Shown here: positions 18,175 through 26,437 of the stretch, piece after piece
How the letters are laid out: each line of letters starts with the position of its first letter
Numbering within the stretch: the stretch's first letter is position 1
Source: GCA-2684655 sp045105235
GTDB lineage: Bacteria; Planctomycetota; UBA1135; UBA2386
Assembly: GCA_045105235.1 (NCBI GenBank)
Contig: JBGCDH010000016.1
Location: 1-64,000 of the forward strand
Length of the DNA stretch: 64,000 nt
Reading direction: 5' to 3'
Made by a program: the position numbers and the translations under genes
Notes under the pieces: model-generated
Told to the model about the DNA's origin: nothing
The model's database searches: none
What the model saw: the letters and a program-made list of their open reading frames with translations, nothing else

Positions 18175-18606
18175 GCAGCTTGCATCCGCCATTCGCGAGC
18201 CAGCATGGCCGCCGGCTGTCCGCCTTTTCGTTGTCGATGACGACGAACAGATCCGAGCACTTTTGGTCAGGATTCTCGCGCGCGTCGGCATCGCGGCGCA
18301 GGGGCTGCCCAGCGGCAAGGAACTGCTCGCGGCCGTGGCGCAGCTGTCCTCGGGCGAGCGCGTCGCTGCGCTGCTGGACGTCAGCATGCCGGGCCTCGAC
18401 GGTCCTACGACAGCAGCCGAGCTGCGGCGGTCTGTCGCGATCCCATCATCGTCCTGATGAGCGGCCATGCCAGCGATCGAGTCGCAGATGCCGCCGCCCA
18501 GATCCATCCGCTGCGGATGCTCACCAAGCCGTTTTCGATCGACGACGTGCAGCAAGCCTGTCGGGCGATCGCAGCAGCGGCCGCGGATCCCCTTTCGGCC
18601 AGCTGA
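18128..18606 (+). pseudogene. Response-regulator receiver domain split by a frameshift
   Basis: The first part, in the frame that ends at 18457, reads VRLFVVDDDEQIRALLVRIL and then AALLDVSMPGLDGPTTAAEL, with the acidic pair and phospho-Asp of a receiver. The second part, one frame back, reads PIIVLMSGHAS and then MLTKPFSIDDVQQACRAIA, with the conserved Lys-Pro, ending at 18604-18606. Adding one C to the CCC at 18442-18444 joins them as AIPIIVLMSG. The C-terminal half is in the same frame as the kinase upstream, so two compensating single-base changes (G8 tract near 18119, C3 tract at 18442) separate a likely kinase-receiver fusion. Sequencing error, decay or tract-length variation are all possible. 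No good start codon exists for a separate gene. Confidence 0.65.
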
Positions 18607-18627
18607 CGACTTGGGCCAGCTGACGAC
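18597..18627 (+). repeat. 14-bp direct repeat after the receiver
   Basis: GGCCAGCTGACGAC occurs at 18597-18610 and again at 18614-18627, with three bases between. The first copy contains the receiver stop codon. It may be a simple local duplication. Confidence 0.6.
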
Positions 18628-18675
18628 CGGTCGGCCGACTTGCGAGCGGTGTCCGGCGGTCGCTGATTCCCCCGA

Positions 18676-19614
18676 CTAGCCGTGCTGATCTTCGAGCCAG
18701 CGTTCGGCTTCGATGGCTGCCATGCAGCCCGTGCCCGCAGCCGTGACCGCTTGGCGGTAGTAGCTGTCCTGGCAGTCTCCGGCGGCGAACACGCCGTCGA
18801 TGTTGGTCGCGGTTTTGCCGGGCACGGTCTTGAGGTAGCCGACGTCGTCCATGTCGAGCACGCCCTTGAACATCTCGGTATTCGGCTTGTGTCCGATCGC
18901 CAAGAAGAGCCCGTCCGCGGGCGCCGTCTTCTTTTCGCCCGTCTTGCTGTGGGTCAACTCCAGTCCGGTGACCTTGCCGTCGTCGACGCCGAGCACGTCG
19001 GTGACCTGATGCTCCCAGAGCACTTCGATCTTGTCGCTCTTGTGGACGCGGTCCTGCATGATCTTCGAAGCGCGCATCTCGTTGCGGCGCACCACGAGCG
19101 TCACCTTGCTGGCGTACTTGGTCAAAAACGTCGCTTCTTCGCAGGCCGTGTCGCCACCGCCGACGACGTAGACGTTCTTGTCCTTGAAGAAGAAGCCGTC
19201 GCAGGTGGCACACGCCGATACACCGCGGCCCTGCAGCTTGGTCTCATTGGGCAGCCCCAGGTAGAGCGCGCTGGCACCGGTTGAGATGATCAGCGTTTCG
19301 GCCTTGTAGACCTCGCCGCCTTCGGTCTCGACCGTGAAGGGGCGCTGGGACATGTCGACCTTCGTGCCCATCACGTTCTTGACCTCGGTTCCGAACCGTT
19401 CGGCCTGTTCGCGAAACATCTCCATCATCTCCGGCCCCATGATGCCCTTGGGGTAGCCCGGATAGTTCTCGACGTCGTTGGTGATCGTCAGCTGACCACC
19501 GGGCTGGTTGCCCGCGAGCAGCAGCGGTTCGAGGTTGGCACGAGCGGCGTAAATGGCGGCCGTGTAGCCGGCCGGGCCGGAGCCGAGGATCAGCGTCTTG
19601 CGAGTTTCAGTCAT
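18676..19614 (-). CDS. trxB: Thioredoxin-disulfide reductase
   Basis: This 312-residue cytosolic flavoprotein transfers electrons from NADPH to thioredoxin. It has the FAD site LILGSGPAGYTAAIYAARAN, the redox pair CATC in GVSACATCDGFFFKDKNV, the NADPH site VVGGGDTACEEATFL, and the C-terminal FAD motif GVFAAGDCQDSYYRQAVTAA. Length and motif order match low-molecular-weight TrxB. It could supply electrons to thioredoxin-like proteins, but the window's Sec thioredoxin-like protein is exported, so a direct link is not implied. It converges on the broken receiver to its left. No clear terminator is visible in the 18607-18675 gap. Confidence 0.95.
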   Translation of the reverse strand: MTETRKTLILGSGPAGYTAAIYAARANLEPLLLAGNQPGGQLTITNDVENYPGYPKGIMGPEMMEMFREQAERFGTEVKNVMGTKVDMSQRPFTVETEGGEVYKAETLIISTGASALYLGLPNETKLQGRGVSACATCDGFFFKDKNVYVVGGGDTACEEATFLTKYASKVTLVVRRNEMRASKIMQDRVHKSDKIEVLWEHQVTDVLGVDDGKVTGLELTHSKTGEKKTAPADGLFLAIGHKPNTEMFKGVLDMDDVGYLKTVPGKTATNIDGVFAAGDCQDSYYRQAVTAAGTGCMAAIEAERWLEDQHG

Positions 19615-19734
19615 GGTCGATGGCCGGAGCGTAGCGCTGCTACGAGCGATACGGCATCAGTTCCCACCGGCTTTTGGCCAAGTGGGCCAGCCGGGCGGTT
19701 TGCGATGCACTCAACCGAACTCTCCAAATGCGCG

Positions 19735-20244
19735 TCAGCGCTTTTTGGGCTGTGCCAGCTCGTGGGCGCGGATCCGGTCAAAGTCGGCGGGCGTCAGCTC
19801 GCGCGGCACAAACTCCTCGCGGGAAGCGCTGGCCTCGCTCGCCTGCACAAATTTTGCAGTCAGGCCGGCCGTTGCCACCAGGTCGACAACCATCTTGCCG
19901 TGTTCGCGAACCACCACGTAGCGCCCCGGCGCGTCGTCCTCGTTGGGGTCTACGACATCAACGTAAAACGTGTGGGCGTTGCCGCCGCCGCGTTCGGCCC
20001 CCAGCACGGCCAGCGGTTTGCGTTGGCCGACCGTTTGCCACGGGATGTTTTCCAGGGCTTGCTGCGACTCTACGGTCAGCAAATCCCGGCACATGCTGCG
20101 TTGGCCCTCGAGCAGCGCCCTCTGAAAAGACGAGAAGGCGTCGCAGGCCAGCTCCGGAGCGCGGTCTTCGCTGCTGCAAGCTGAGAACGAGAGAGCTGCC
20201 AGCAGCGCTGGCAGGGCCTGTGTTCGCATTCTGCGGGTCGACAT
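19735..20244 (-). CDS. Predicted lipoprotein of unknown function
   Basis: This 169-residue protein has a basic start (MSTRRMRTQ), a hydrophobic stretch (ALPALLAALSF) and a lipobox ending SFSAC, so it is predicted to be lipid-anchored outside the inner membrane. The mature part reads like a small alpha/beta domain (NAHTFYVDVVDPNEDDAPGR, then VVREHGKMVVDLVATAGL), similar in feel to DUF4878/SnoaL-like lipoproteins but not assignable. A second in-frame ATG at 20229 is also possible. It lies upstream of trxB on the same strand with 120 bases between them, and is divergent from the next exported protein with an 84-bp gap. Confidence 0.6.
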   Translation of the reverse strand: MSTRRMRTQALPALLAALSFSACSSEDRAPELACDAFSSFQRALLEGQRSMCRDLLTVESQQALENIPWQTVGQRKPLAVLGAERGGGNAHTFYVDVVDPNEDDAPGRYVVVREHGKMVVDLVATAGLTAKFVQASEASASREEFVPRELTPADFDRIRAHELAQPKKR

Positions 20245-20328
20245 GTCGGTGCCATCGGCATGTCTCGCGCTGAGACTGTTGGCCAATCGCTCCTGATGGC
20301 GAACTGCTGATTTGGCATACTGACGGCT

Positions 20329-22281
20329 ATGGCGGAGCTGCGAACGCGGGTGCGAGATCATGTCGGCGGCGTTTTGGCGGCGGCCCTCGGCATCCTGCTC
20401 GTCGGCGCCAGCGCGTGGGCGCAGGCTCCTCGTCGACCGACCTTCGCCCGGGTCTTCGACTCGTCGGGCGCGCCTGCCGTTGGGGCGCAGGTTACCATGG
20501 TCGGCTGCCGGCCTGACTTGGTCCGGGAGCTGCAGGACGTTGATGTCGTGCGCGTGCTCGCGGGCCGTCGCGGCCGCGTCATCGCCAAGCTCCAGCCCGG
20601 TCTCTGCTACGTCGCCTGGGCCGAAGAAGCAGAAGGCGCGGCCCCGCCGTCGCGGCTGCCGACGGCATCGCCTGTGCTGGGCTGGTTTGCTGCTGGCGCG
20701 ATGCTGGATCTACGGCTCGAGCCGGTTCTCGGCTCGCTGCGAGTGCGCGTAGCTGGCCTCGACGCCTGGCAAGAACATCTACGCGCGGCTGCGACAGCGG
20801 CTGGAGCAGCTGCGGACGTCTCGCCCAAGCTGAGCGTGCACGCGATGACGTCGCAGCCCGGTGTCGCCAAAGAGCTTGAGCTGAACGAAGACGGTGAGGT
20901 GGTCCGGCCACCCCCTGCCTATCGACTGCTTGAGGTCCGCCTTCCCGACGGGTCGCCGCTGTGGAGTGTGCAGCTCTGGCAAAGAGCCGAAGAGATCCGC
21001 GTGCCGCCACCGATCCGGCTGAAGGTGCGTGTTGTCGATGCGCAGCAGCAGCCGCTTGCCGAAGCGCAACTGCTGCATCGCGTCACCAGACTGCCCGGAT
21101 TCGACGTCGATAGCCTGCGAGCCTCCGGCGAGGCTCGCAATCGGGTTTGTGGGCAAACGGATGCCGACGGCCGCTGCGAGCTGGTTGTGCCGAGTGACGG
21201 CGAGGTCTTTGGCGAGGGGCGAACCGATCTGCTGTTGTTCGCCCAAGCGGGGGACCGGCCTGCAGTCGCCGGCGGGCGCTGGCGTTCGAACTTCTACCAA
21301 AACGATCAGTGCATCCCGAAGTTCGATGCCGAGGAGCTGCTGTTTGTCTGCCCTAAGGTCGAGCCGCTGCGTGGCGTGCTGCCGGGCCTGCCGGCCGGCA
21401 GCAAGGTGCAGCTTTCGGCGACCTGCAAGCTCTATATGCAGGACCGGGGCGGCTACCTGCATGACCCGCGCCACTTCCTTGCCGAGGTGGCGGCGAACGG
21501 CGAGTTTTCGTTCGAGCATGTCCCGGAGTCGCTGCATTCGTGTCGGCTGTTGGTCGGACCGTCCACCGCTTTGCCGCCAGTTGACGAGGGGCACACAACC
21601 TGGTCGGCGCCGATCTTTCCGTCGGAGCGGGATCGCAAGTTGCCGGAAGTGCTCGGTGCACAAGCAGGCGAGCCGCCGGAGCTCGGTAGGTTCACGGTCT
21701 CGGTTACCGAGCCGGCCGGCACGCCGGCGCGCGGCGGAGTCGCGATCGTCGCCTCGGCGGAACGCCAGGGCGTGCTGATGCGCAATTCGATGGTTCGCGT
21801 GCCTCTCGATGAGCGCGGCGCTGCGACCCTGCGGCTGCCGGTTGGCGCGTGGGTTGTGGTTGCGATTACGTCAGGCGGCTTCGGTGGTCGTGCTTTCGAA
21901 ATTGAGGGGGCCGCTGCCGAGCTGTCGCTCGAAATGGCGCCGTTTGCGATCTCGCGCGTGACGGTTGTCGATCGCCGGGGCGAGCCGGTGGCGGGTGCTC
22001 GCCTGATTTCGCGGGGGCGGCAGCTCCGCGGCACGGACTCTCCGCTGCCGTCGATCCTGCAGGGGCTACAGCGCAGCTCGTTTGTGTCCTGGACGAATCT
22101 TCGCTCCGACGACAAGGGCGTCATCGCGGTGCCGTTCGTTTTTGTGGATGGGGCCGACGAACGCTTCTTGCTGCAATGGGCCGACGGCGGCAAGAGTTCG
22201 GATGCGTTCATCCTGTCAGCGGATGAGCCGCTCGTCGTGCGCGAAGATCCCGATGCGGGGGACACGTCCGGCGGCCGCTGA
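20329..22281 (+). CDS. Large exported protein with carboxypeptidase-regulatory-like repeats
   Basis: The 650-residue protein has a signal peptide (about 1-31: HVGGVLAAALGILLVGASAW, then AQA). Several segments have the pattern of carboxypeptidase regulatory-like or Ig-like beta domains. Examples are RVFDSSGAPAVGAQVTMVG near 42, KVRVVDAQQQPLAEAQLLHR near 230, and VVDRRGEPVAGARLISRGR near 545. Such domains sit in cell-surface proteins and have no catalytic meaning by themselves. No enzyme motif is visible. The ATG at 20329 follows an AT-richer gap shared with the divergent lipoprotein gene. The function is unknown. Confidence 0.6.
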   Translation: MAELRTRVRDHVGGVLAAALGILLVGASAWAQAPRRPTFARVFDSSGAPAVGAQVTMVGCRPDLVRELQDVDVVRVLAGRRGRVIAKLQPGLCYVAWAEEAEGAAPPSRLPTASPVLGWFAAGAMLDLRLEPVLGSLRVRVAGLDAWQEHLRAAATAAGAAADVSPKLSVHAMTSQPGVAKELELNEDGEVVRPPPAYRLLEVRLPDGSPLWSVQLWQRAEEIRVPPPIRLKVRVVDAQQQPLAEAQLLHRVTRLPGFDVDSLRASGEARNRVCGQTDADGRCELVVPSDGEVFGEGRTDLLLFAQAGDRPAVAGGRWRSNFYQNDQCIPKFDAEELLFVCPKVEPLRGVLPGLPAGSKVQLSATCKLYMQDRGGYLHDPRHFLAEVAANGEFSFEHVPESLHSCRLLVGPSTALPPVDEGHTTWSAPIFPSERDRKLPEVLGAQAGEPPELGRFTVSVTEPAGTPARGGVAIVASAERQGVLMRNSMVRVPLDERGAATLRLPVGAWVVVAITSGGFGGRAFEIEGAAAELSLEMAPFAISRVTVVDRRGEPVAGARLISRGRQLRGTDSPLPSILQGLQRSSFVSWTNLRSDDKGVIAVPFVFVDGADERFLLQWADGGKSSDAFILSADEPLVVREDPDAGDTSGGR

Positions 22282-22355
22282 CGGGTTTTGGTTCGAAGCG
22301 TTTTGCCAGGAAACCGCTGCGTGTTTGGCGGGCCCGTGGCGAGTAGAACGCGCAG

Positions 22356-23321
22356 ATGAATGATCTTGTGCGTTCGATCGATCGGGTCTGTCGCGTTGAG
22401 CTGGTTCGCGGCAAAAGCGCACCGGCGGATGCCGTCCCGGACTACCTGTTTGAGGTGCCGCACGGCGCTACGCGCGCACACCACTTTGATTCGTTGTGCG
22501 AGGAGCTGTGCGGCGACTATGGCGCGGGGTTGCGCGACTTCTTCTTCGTCAACACCGATGTGGGGGCCCCCGAACTTGCGCGGCAGTCGGCGCGTGAGCT
22601 GGTCGCGGCCCGGCCGTCGTCGTCGGCTCTGGTGATCTGCTGCGATCTGCCGCGCACGCTGATCGACACCAACCGCGTCATCGATCGCAACGCGGTGGGC
22701 GCGGCGTCCAAAGCTGGCGAGATGACGCCGGGTTTGCCGCCGTGGGTGGTGGCTGACGGCGACCGCGAGCTGCTGCTCAGCCGCTACTTTGCCTACCAAG
22801 AAGTCGTGGCCGCCGCGTTCGCTTTGGTATGCGGTTCTGAATCATCCGCCGAATCATCCGCCGAGCGTTCGCAAGACGTTCGCACCGGCCGCGCTTTGTG
22901 TGTGCACACCTATGCGCCGCGGAGCCTGCAGGTAGACGTCGACGAGGACATCGGCAAGAGCCTGCGGGCGGCCTATGCGCCCGACCGGATTGAGTCGTGG
23001 CCGTTGCGAGCCGAAGTGGACCTGATCACGCACGACGAGCAGGGGCAAGAGCTCGCCGACGTCGGGCTCGCCGCGCGCGCCGAACGAGAGTTTGCGGCCG
23101 CCGGCTTTCCCTGTGCGCGCAACGGCACCTACGCGCTGCACGCGTCCACGTCCGCCTACGAATACGCACGGCGCTATCCGGGCCGCACGCTGTGCCTCGA
23201 GTTGCGGCGGGACCTGCTGCTCGATGCGTTTGTTCCGTTCGTTGAGCTTGTGCCGAATGACGCAGCGGTCGCGCGCGCGGCGAAGCCTCTGGTGCAGGCC
23301 TTGCTTGGCGATGCTGATTAG
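22356..23321 (+). CDS. N-formylglutamate amidohydrolase-like protein
   Basis: This 321-residue cytosolic protein has the layout of the N-formylglutamate amidohydrolase family, zinc enzymes that release glutamate from N-formylglutamate. EVPHGATRAHHF sits near residue 33, LIDTNRVIDRN near 107, a His-bearing strand CVHTYAPRSLQVDVDEDIG near 185, a late NGTYALHASTSAYEYARRYP, and TLCLELRRDLLLDAF. No histidine-degradation genes are nearby, so the substrate may differ. An imperfect duplication of GAATCATCCGCC near 22845 adds an ESSAESSAERS loop. It is separated by 74 bases from the exported protein gene before it. Confidence 0.55.
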   Translation: MNDLVRSIDRVCRVELVRGKSAPADAVPDYLFEVPHGATRAHHFDSLCEELCGDYGAGLRDFFFVNTDVGAPELARQSARELVAARPSSSALVICCDLPRTLIDTNRVIDRNAVGAASKAGEMTPGLPPWVVADGDRELLLSRYFAYQEVVAAAFALVCGSESSAESSAERSQDVRTGRALCVHTYAPRSLQVDVDEDIGKSLRAAYAPDRIESWPLRAEVDLITHDEQGQELADVGLAARAEREFAAAGFPCARNGTYALHASTSAYEYARRYPGRTLCLELRRDLLLDAFVPFVELVPNDAAVARAAKPLVQALLGDAD

Positions 23322-23338
23322 TTCGATCGCGCGCGTCG

Positions 23339-24025
23339 CTATCCCGGCGTGATCGAGCCTGGCGCGGCTGGCGTCAGCTCACGGACCAGCGCCAGCACCT
23401 TGCGCTGAAACGGCCGCAGCAGCGGGTTGCTCGACAGCTTGATCGCGGTTGCGATCAGGTCGACGCTGCGCTCGGTCAGCTGGCGCGTGGCGCTGCGGCC
23501 GTCGCTGCGATCGTGGATCCAGTAGAGCACGACGCCCATGCTGTAGGTCCACAGCAGCCGCGGCAGCTCCTTCAGCAGGGCCTTCGGCACCTTGGTTGTT
23601 GAGCCGGTCAGCACGTCGGCAAACAGCTGCTCGCCTTCGCGCCGGATGTCTTCGCCGGCCGGATGGAACGGATTGAGCGGGCTCTCGGGGTCGGCCGCGC
23701 TGCGAAACATCAGCGCGCTAAATCGGTGGTAGGGCTCGATGACCTCCAGCTTGGCCAGCATCGTCGCCCGCAGCCGGTTGAGCAGCGTGCGCTCGGTGTC
23801 GAGCAGCGGCGTCGCCGCGGCGACGTGGGCATCGTGAACCTCGCGATAAAAGGCCTGCAGCAGCAGGTCCTTGCTCGCGAAGTAGTAGTAGGCGTTGCCG
23901 ACCGAGACGTCGGCCTTCTCCGCCACCATGCGCATCGTGGTCGCCTCGTAGCCGCGTTCACGAAACAGCTCGAGGGCCGCCTGCACGATGCGTTCTCTGG
24001 TGCGTTGGGCCTTGCTTGACGCCAT
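23339..24025 (-). CDS. TetR-family transcriptional regulator
   Basis: The 228-residue protein starts with a standard TetR helix-turn-helix: RTRERIVQAALELFRERGYE, then VSVGNAYYYFASKDLLLQAF (residues about 8-58). The C-terminal part is an all-helical ligand pocket with no diagnostic sequence. It is the last gene of a three-gene minus-strand operon behind a membrane protein and a DCC-type thiol protein. Two TGAACGNGTTCA palindromes lie upstream of that operon and between it and a divergent acetyltransferase gene. These are the best candidates for its operators. Confidence 0.85.
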   Translation of the reverse strand: MASSKAQRTRERIVQAALELFRERGYEATTMRMVAEKADVSVGNAYYYFASKDLLLQAFYREVHDAHVAAATPLLDTERTLLNRLRATMLAKLEVIEPYHRFSALMFRSAADPESPLNPFHPAGEDIRREGEQLFADVLTGSTTKVPKALLKELPRLLWTYSMGVVLYWIHDRSDGRSATRQLTERSVDLIATAIKLSSNPLLRPFQRKVLALVRELTPAAPGSITPG

Positions 24026-24034
24026 ATCGCGAGG

Positions 24035-24436
24035 CTACTTGCTCGCTCTTTTCGGAGCGACCGGCCGTTTGGACTTCGTCCATCGCGCCAGTCCGCTGAT
24101 CGACGCAAACAGGTCTTCGGCCCACGGGCGCCAGCGGTCCTTCGACATCCGCAGGGACCAGCGGCGGTAGTTGCGCAGCGCCCACAGCACCGTCAGCCAG
24201 GCGTTGGTGCCGCGATAGACGGCGCCGTCGCTAGCTACAACCGTCACGTTGTCGAGCAGCGCCTTCGTGTCGAGCGGGCAACCCTGGTCGGTTGCTGCGT
24301 GCTGCGCCGGCACGCAGTGAATCGTCACGTATTTCGGCTGCTTGCGCAGCCAGCCAGCGATCCGTTTGCAGAGGCCGCAGTCGCCGTCGAACCAGACCGT
24401 CAGCTCAAGCGTTGGTTGTCTTGTGGGGACGGGCAT
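24035..24436 (-). CDS. DCC-family thiol-disulfide oxidoreductase-like protein (DUF393)
   Basis: This 133-residue protein carries LTVWFDGDCGLCKRIAGWLR, the DxxCxxC pattern that names the DCC family. The fold is thioredoxin-like, but the biochemical role is poorly defined. A second segment, CPLDTKALLDNVTVVASDGA followed by VYRGTNAWLTVLWAL, fits the usual family pattern. It lies four bases after the membrane-protein stop (24440) and ten bases before the TetR gene, so the three genes form one operon. Both Cys are present as Cys, not Sec. Confidence 0.8.
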   Translation of the reverse strand: MPVPTRQPTLELTVWFDGDCGLCKRIAGWLRKQPKYVTIHCVPAQHAATDQGCPLDTKALLDNVTVVASDGAVYRGTNAWLTVLWALRNYRRWSLRMSKDRWRPWAEDLFASISGLARWTKSKRPVAPKRASK

Positions 24437-24439
24437 CGC

Positions 24440-24904
24440 TCACTCCTCGTTTGGTGCTTGGTTGGGCTGGGCGCCGGGAAAGGCAGGCTGCGGCAGGCTC
24501 GCGAAGGAGCCATCTGCCTGCAGCATGCCGTCGGGCGGCACCGGGCGCGGAGCGTCGGCGATGGTCTTGTTCTGGCGAATGCGGCTAAACACCAGCAGGT
24601 TGAAGAAGTGCATGCCGCCGAGCACGACCAGCACCAAGCCAACCTTGTGGCTGACGGCTTCGAAGGCCTCGGTTGCGTTGGCAACGCGGTTCGCGAGCTT
24701 CAGCGCGAGGCTGATGTAGCCCAGGTTGATCAGGTAGAAGCCAACGACGAGCAGGTGATTGACCGAATCTGCGAGGTCTTCCCGCTCGTGAAAGACGTCG
24801 ATCAAGAACGCCCGGCCGTTCTTGCGCAGGGTGCGCGCGACCCAGATCGTCAGTGCCACGCTGAGGACGACGTAGGAGAGGTAGGCGTAGAGGGTTGCGT
24901 TCAT
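24440..24904 (-). CDS. Integral membrane protein, first gene of the TetR operon
   Basis: The 154-residue protein has three or so membrane helices: YAYLSYVVLSVALTIWVART (residues 6-26), LLVVGFYLINLGYISLALKL (about 50-70) and VGLVLVVLGGMHFFNLLVFS (about 88-108). A Pro-rich tail (PDGMLQADGSFASLPQPAFP) follows. The family is not named with confidence; similar proteins often sit beside DCC genes. Its start at 24904 faces the operator-bearing intergenic region. Confidence 0.65.
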   Translation of the reverse strand: MNATLYAYLSYVVLSVALTIWVARTLRKNGRAFLIDVFHEREDLADSVNHLLVVGFYLINLGYISLALKLANRVANATEAFEAVSHKVGLVLVVLGGMHFFNLLVFSRIRQNKTIADAPRPVPPDGMLQADGSFASLPQPAFPGAQPNQAPNEE

Positions 24905-24949
24905 GTTTCTATCCTTGCGGAGGGGCGCGATGCGCCGTTGATCACGTTC

Positions 24950-24963
24950 TTGAACGTGTTCAA
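24950..24963. promoter_or_regulatory. Palindromic operator 1, probable TetR binding site
   Basis: TTGAACGTGTTCAA is a 14-bp palindrome broken only at its central GT. It lies 46 bases before the membrane-protein start. Its half-site TGAAC recurs in a second palindrome 47 bp away centre to centre. This is consistent with autoregulation by the TetR regulator encoded in the operon. Confidence 0.6.
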
Positions 24964-24997
24964 TAACAGCGCCGCCACCGCCGACTTTCGAAAAATC

Positions 24998-25009
24998 TGA
25001 ACGCGTTCA
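24998..25009. promoter_or_regulatory. Palindromic operator 2, probable TetR binding site
   Basis: TGAACGCGTTCA is a perfect 12-bp palindrome of the same type as operator 1. It lies 54 bases before the acetyltransferase ATG at 25063. Being next to the rightward gene, it suggests that one regulator controls both directions. Confidence 0.6.
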
Positions 25010-25062
25010 AGAATGTCGAAGGCTATGCCGGTCCGTTCGGGCTCGGTATGTTGCGGCGGGAT

Positions 25063-25626
25063 ATGAGCGAGCTCTATCCCTGCAAGATCCGTCCGGCACG
25101 CGAGTCGGATGTCCCAGACCTGATCGAGATCTACCGGCCCTTCATCGAGCAGGCGACGACGTCGTTTGAGCTTGAGGTGCCATCGGTGGCGGAGTTTGCC
25201 CAGCGTGTTGCGGCGTCGCAGGAGCGCCACGCGTGGCTGGTTGCTGAAGACGATGCCGGCATCCTCGGCTATGCCTACGGCGGCGCCCATCGCTCCCGCG
25301 AGGCCTATCGCTACACGGCCGAGGTGTCGGCGTATCTTGCCGATCGCGCCCGCGGCAAGGGGCTTGGCGCGCAGCTCTACGAGCGCCTGTTTGTGCGTCT
25401 CAATGAGCTGGGCTACTGCAATGCGGTGGCCGGCGTGACGCTGCCGAATGACCCGTCCGTCGCTTTTCACGAGCGCATGGGATTCACCTCGGTCGGCGTC
25501 TACAGGCGCATCGGCTTCAAGTTTGGCCGCTGGTGCGATGTCGCGTGGTACGAGCGTCCGCTGCGCGAGGGCGATCCGGATCGGCTGCCTGAGATCGAGT
25601 GGCCGGGTCCAAGCAAGTCCGACTGA
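25063..25626 (+). CDS. GNAT acetyltransferase, phosphinothricin-acetyltransferase-like
   Basis: This 187-residue cytosolic enzyme uses acetyl-CoA. It has the hallmarks of the Pat/Bar-like N-acyltransferase group: IRPARESDVPDLIEIYRPFI at the start, EVSAYLADRARGKGLGAQLY with the RGKGLG acetyl-CoA loop near residue 105, and PNDPSVAFHERMGFTSVGVY followed by GFKFGRWCDVAWYERPL. Natural substrates of such enzymes vary (amino acids or their analogues), so resistance should not be assumed. The ATG at 25063 fits the family start better than the one at 25048. It is divergent from the TetR operon across two palindromes. Confidence 0.85.
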   Translation: MSELYPCKIRPARESDVPDLIEIYRPFIEQATTSFELEVPSVAEFAQRVAASQERHAWLVAEDDAGILGYAYGGAHRSREAYRYTAEVSAYLADRARGKGLGAQLYERLFVRLNELGYCNAVAGVTLPNDPSVAFHERMGFTSVGVYRRIGFKFGRWCDVAWYERPLREGDPDRLPEIEWPGPSKSD

Positions 25627-25645
25627 GCTGGCTCGGCTTGGTGCG

Positions 25646-26203
25646 TCAGGATCTGCGAACCCGTAGGCGCTGCCGGACGGCGCGGACGGGTTCGCCGACC
25701 GTGCCCTGCCAAAACTCAAGCTCTTGCAGTTCTGGCCGGCTGCTTGCAAACACTCGCAGCTCGTCGGTCTGCAGCAGAAAGTCCGGATTCCGCGGCCGGC
25801 CATACTGCTCGTTGCCGATGGCGAACGTCTCGTAGAGGAGCACGCCGCCGGGGGCGAGGCTGTCGGTGATGGCGGGGAGCAGTGGCCGCCACAGATAGTT
25901 GATGACCACGATGACGTCGAAGCGTCGTTCCGCGAGCGGCCAGGGCGCGTTTTCGAGGTCGGCGTTCCGGCATTCAAGCTGGCCGATGGCTTCGGATGCG
26001 GCCCGCGTGCTGAGCTCTTGCAGGGCGCCTGCGTCGCGATCGACCGCCACGACGCGGTCACCGCGGGCCAAGAAGGGCAGGGTGTTGCGGCCGCTGCCGG
26101 CCGCCAGATCCAGGACGTCGCGGGGCGCGTCCGGCAGGCTGCGGGCCAGGTCGAGCACACTTGGCTCCGGTGATCGCGTGCCGTGATGGCGGCTTTGGCT
26201 CAT
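25646..26203 (-). CDS. SAM-dependent class I methyltransferase
   Basis: This 185-residue protein has the class I SAM site VLDLAAGSGRNTLPFLARGD (near residue 30), the acidic end of strand two in RVVAVDRDAGAL, and FDVIVVINYLWRPLLPAITD followed by LAPGGVLLYETFAIGNE. The arrangement resembles TehB/UbiG-like small-molecule methyltransferases, but no substrate can be named. It converges on the acetyltransferase with 19 bases between stops and is divergent from the molybdenum hydroxylase genes. Confidence 0.8.
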   Translation of the reverse strand: MSQSRHHGTRSPEPSVLDLARSLPDAPRDVLDLAAGSGRNTLPFLARGDRVVAVDRDAGALQELSTRAASEAIGQLECRNADLENAPWPLAERRFDVIVVINYLWRPLLPAITDSLAPGGVLLYETFAIGNEQYGRPRNPDFLLQTDELRVFASSRPELQELEFWQGTVGEPVRAVRQRLRVRRS

Positions 26204-26437
26204 TCAGGCGGAGACTAGCGCCTCGATTGTCGCTCGTCAGTGCCCAAGCTCGGTCGACTTGTGGCGTTCTCGGAGGCCTCCAATCCGGCTTGCTTGCTCG
26301 GCACAAGTCGTTTTATCCCATGACGTAAGCCATGAACTGAGAAGGCGATGCGCCGGCTGTCTCGGACAAGTCGGCCGCCGTTCGTCGGCAGGCTTTGCTT
26401 CATCGCGCGGGGGTGCGCCGCTATTCTGCTCGCCCTC

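Noticed and set aside
18455..18457. TGA inside the broken receiver as a possible Sec codon
   Set aside because: The conserved receiver continues in a different frame, not after the TGA in the same frame, so it is a frameshift.
22840..22866. Duplicated GAATCATCCGCC in the N-formylglutamate amidohydrolase-like gene as a mobile-element footprint
   Set aside because: In frame, 12 bp, encodes a flexible Ser/Ala/Glu loop; no terminal repeats or insertion nearby.
24035..24436. DCC-family protein as a Sec protein
   Set aside because: Both motif cysteines are encoded by TGC; no in-frame TGA.
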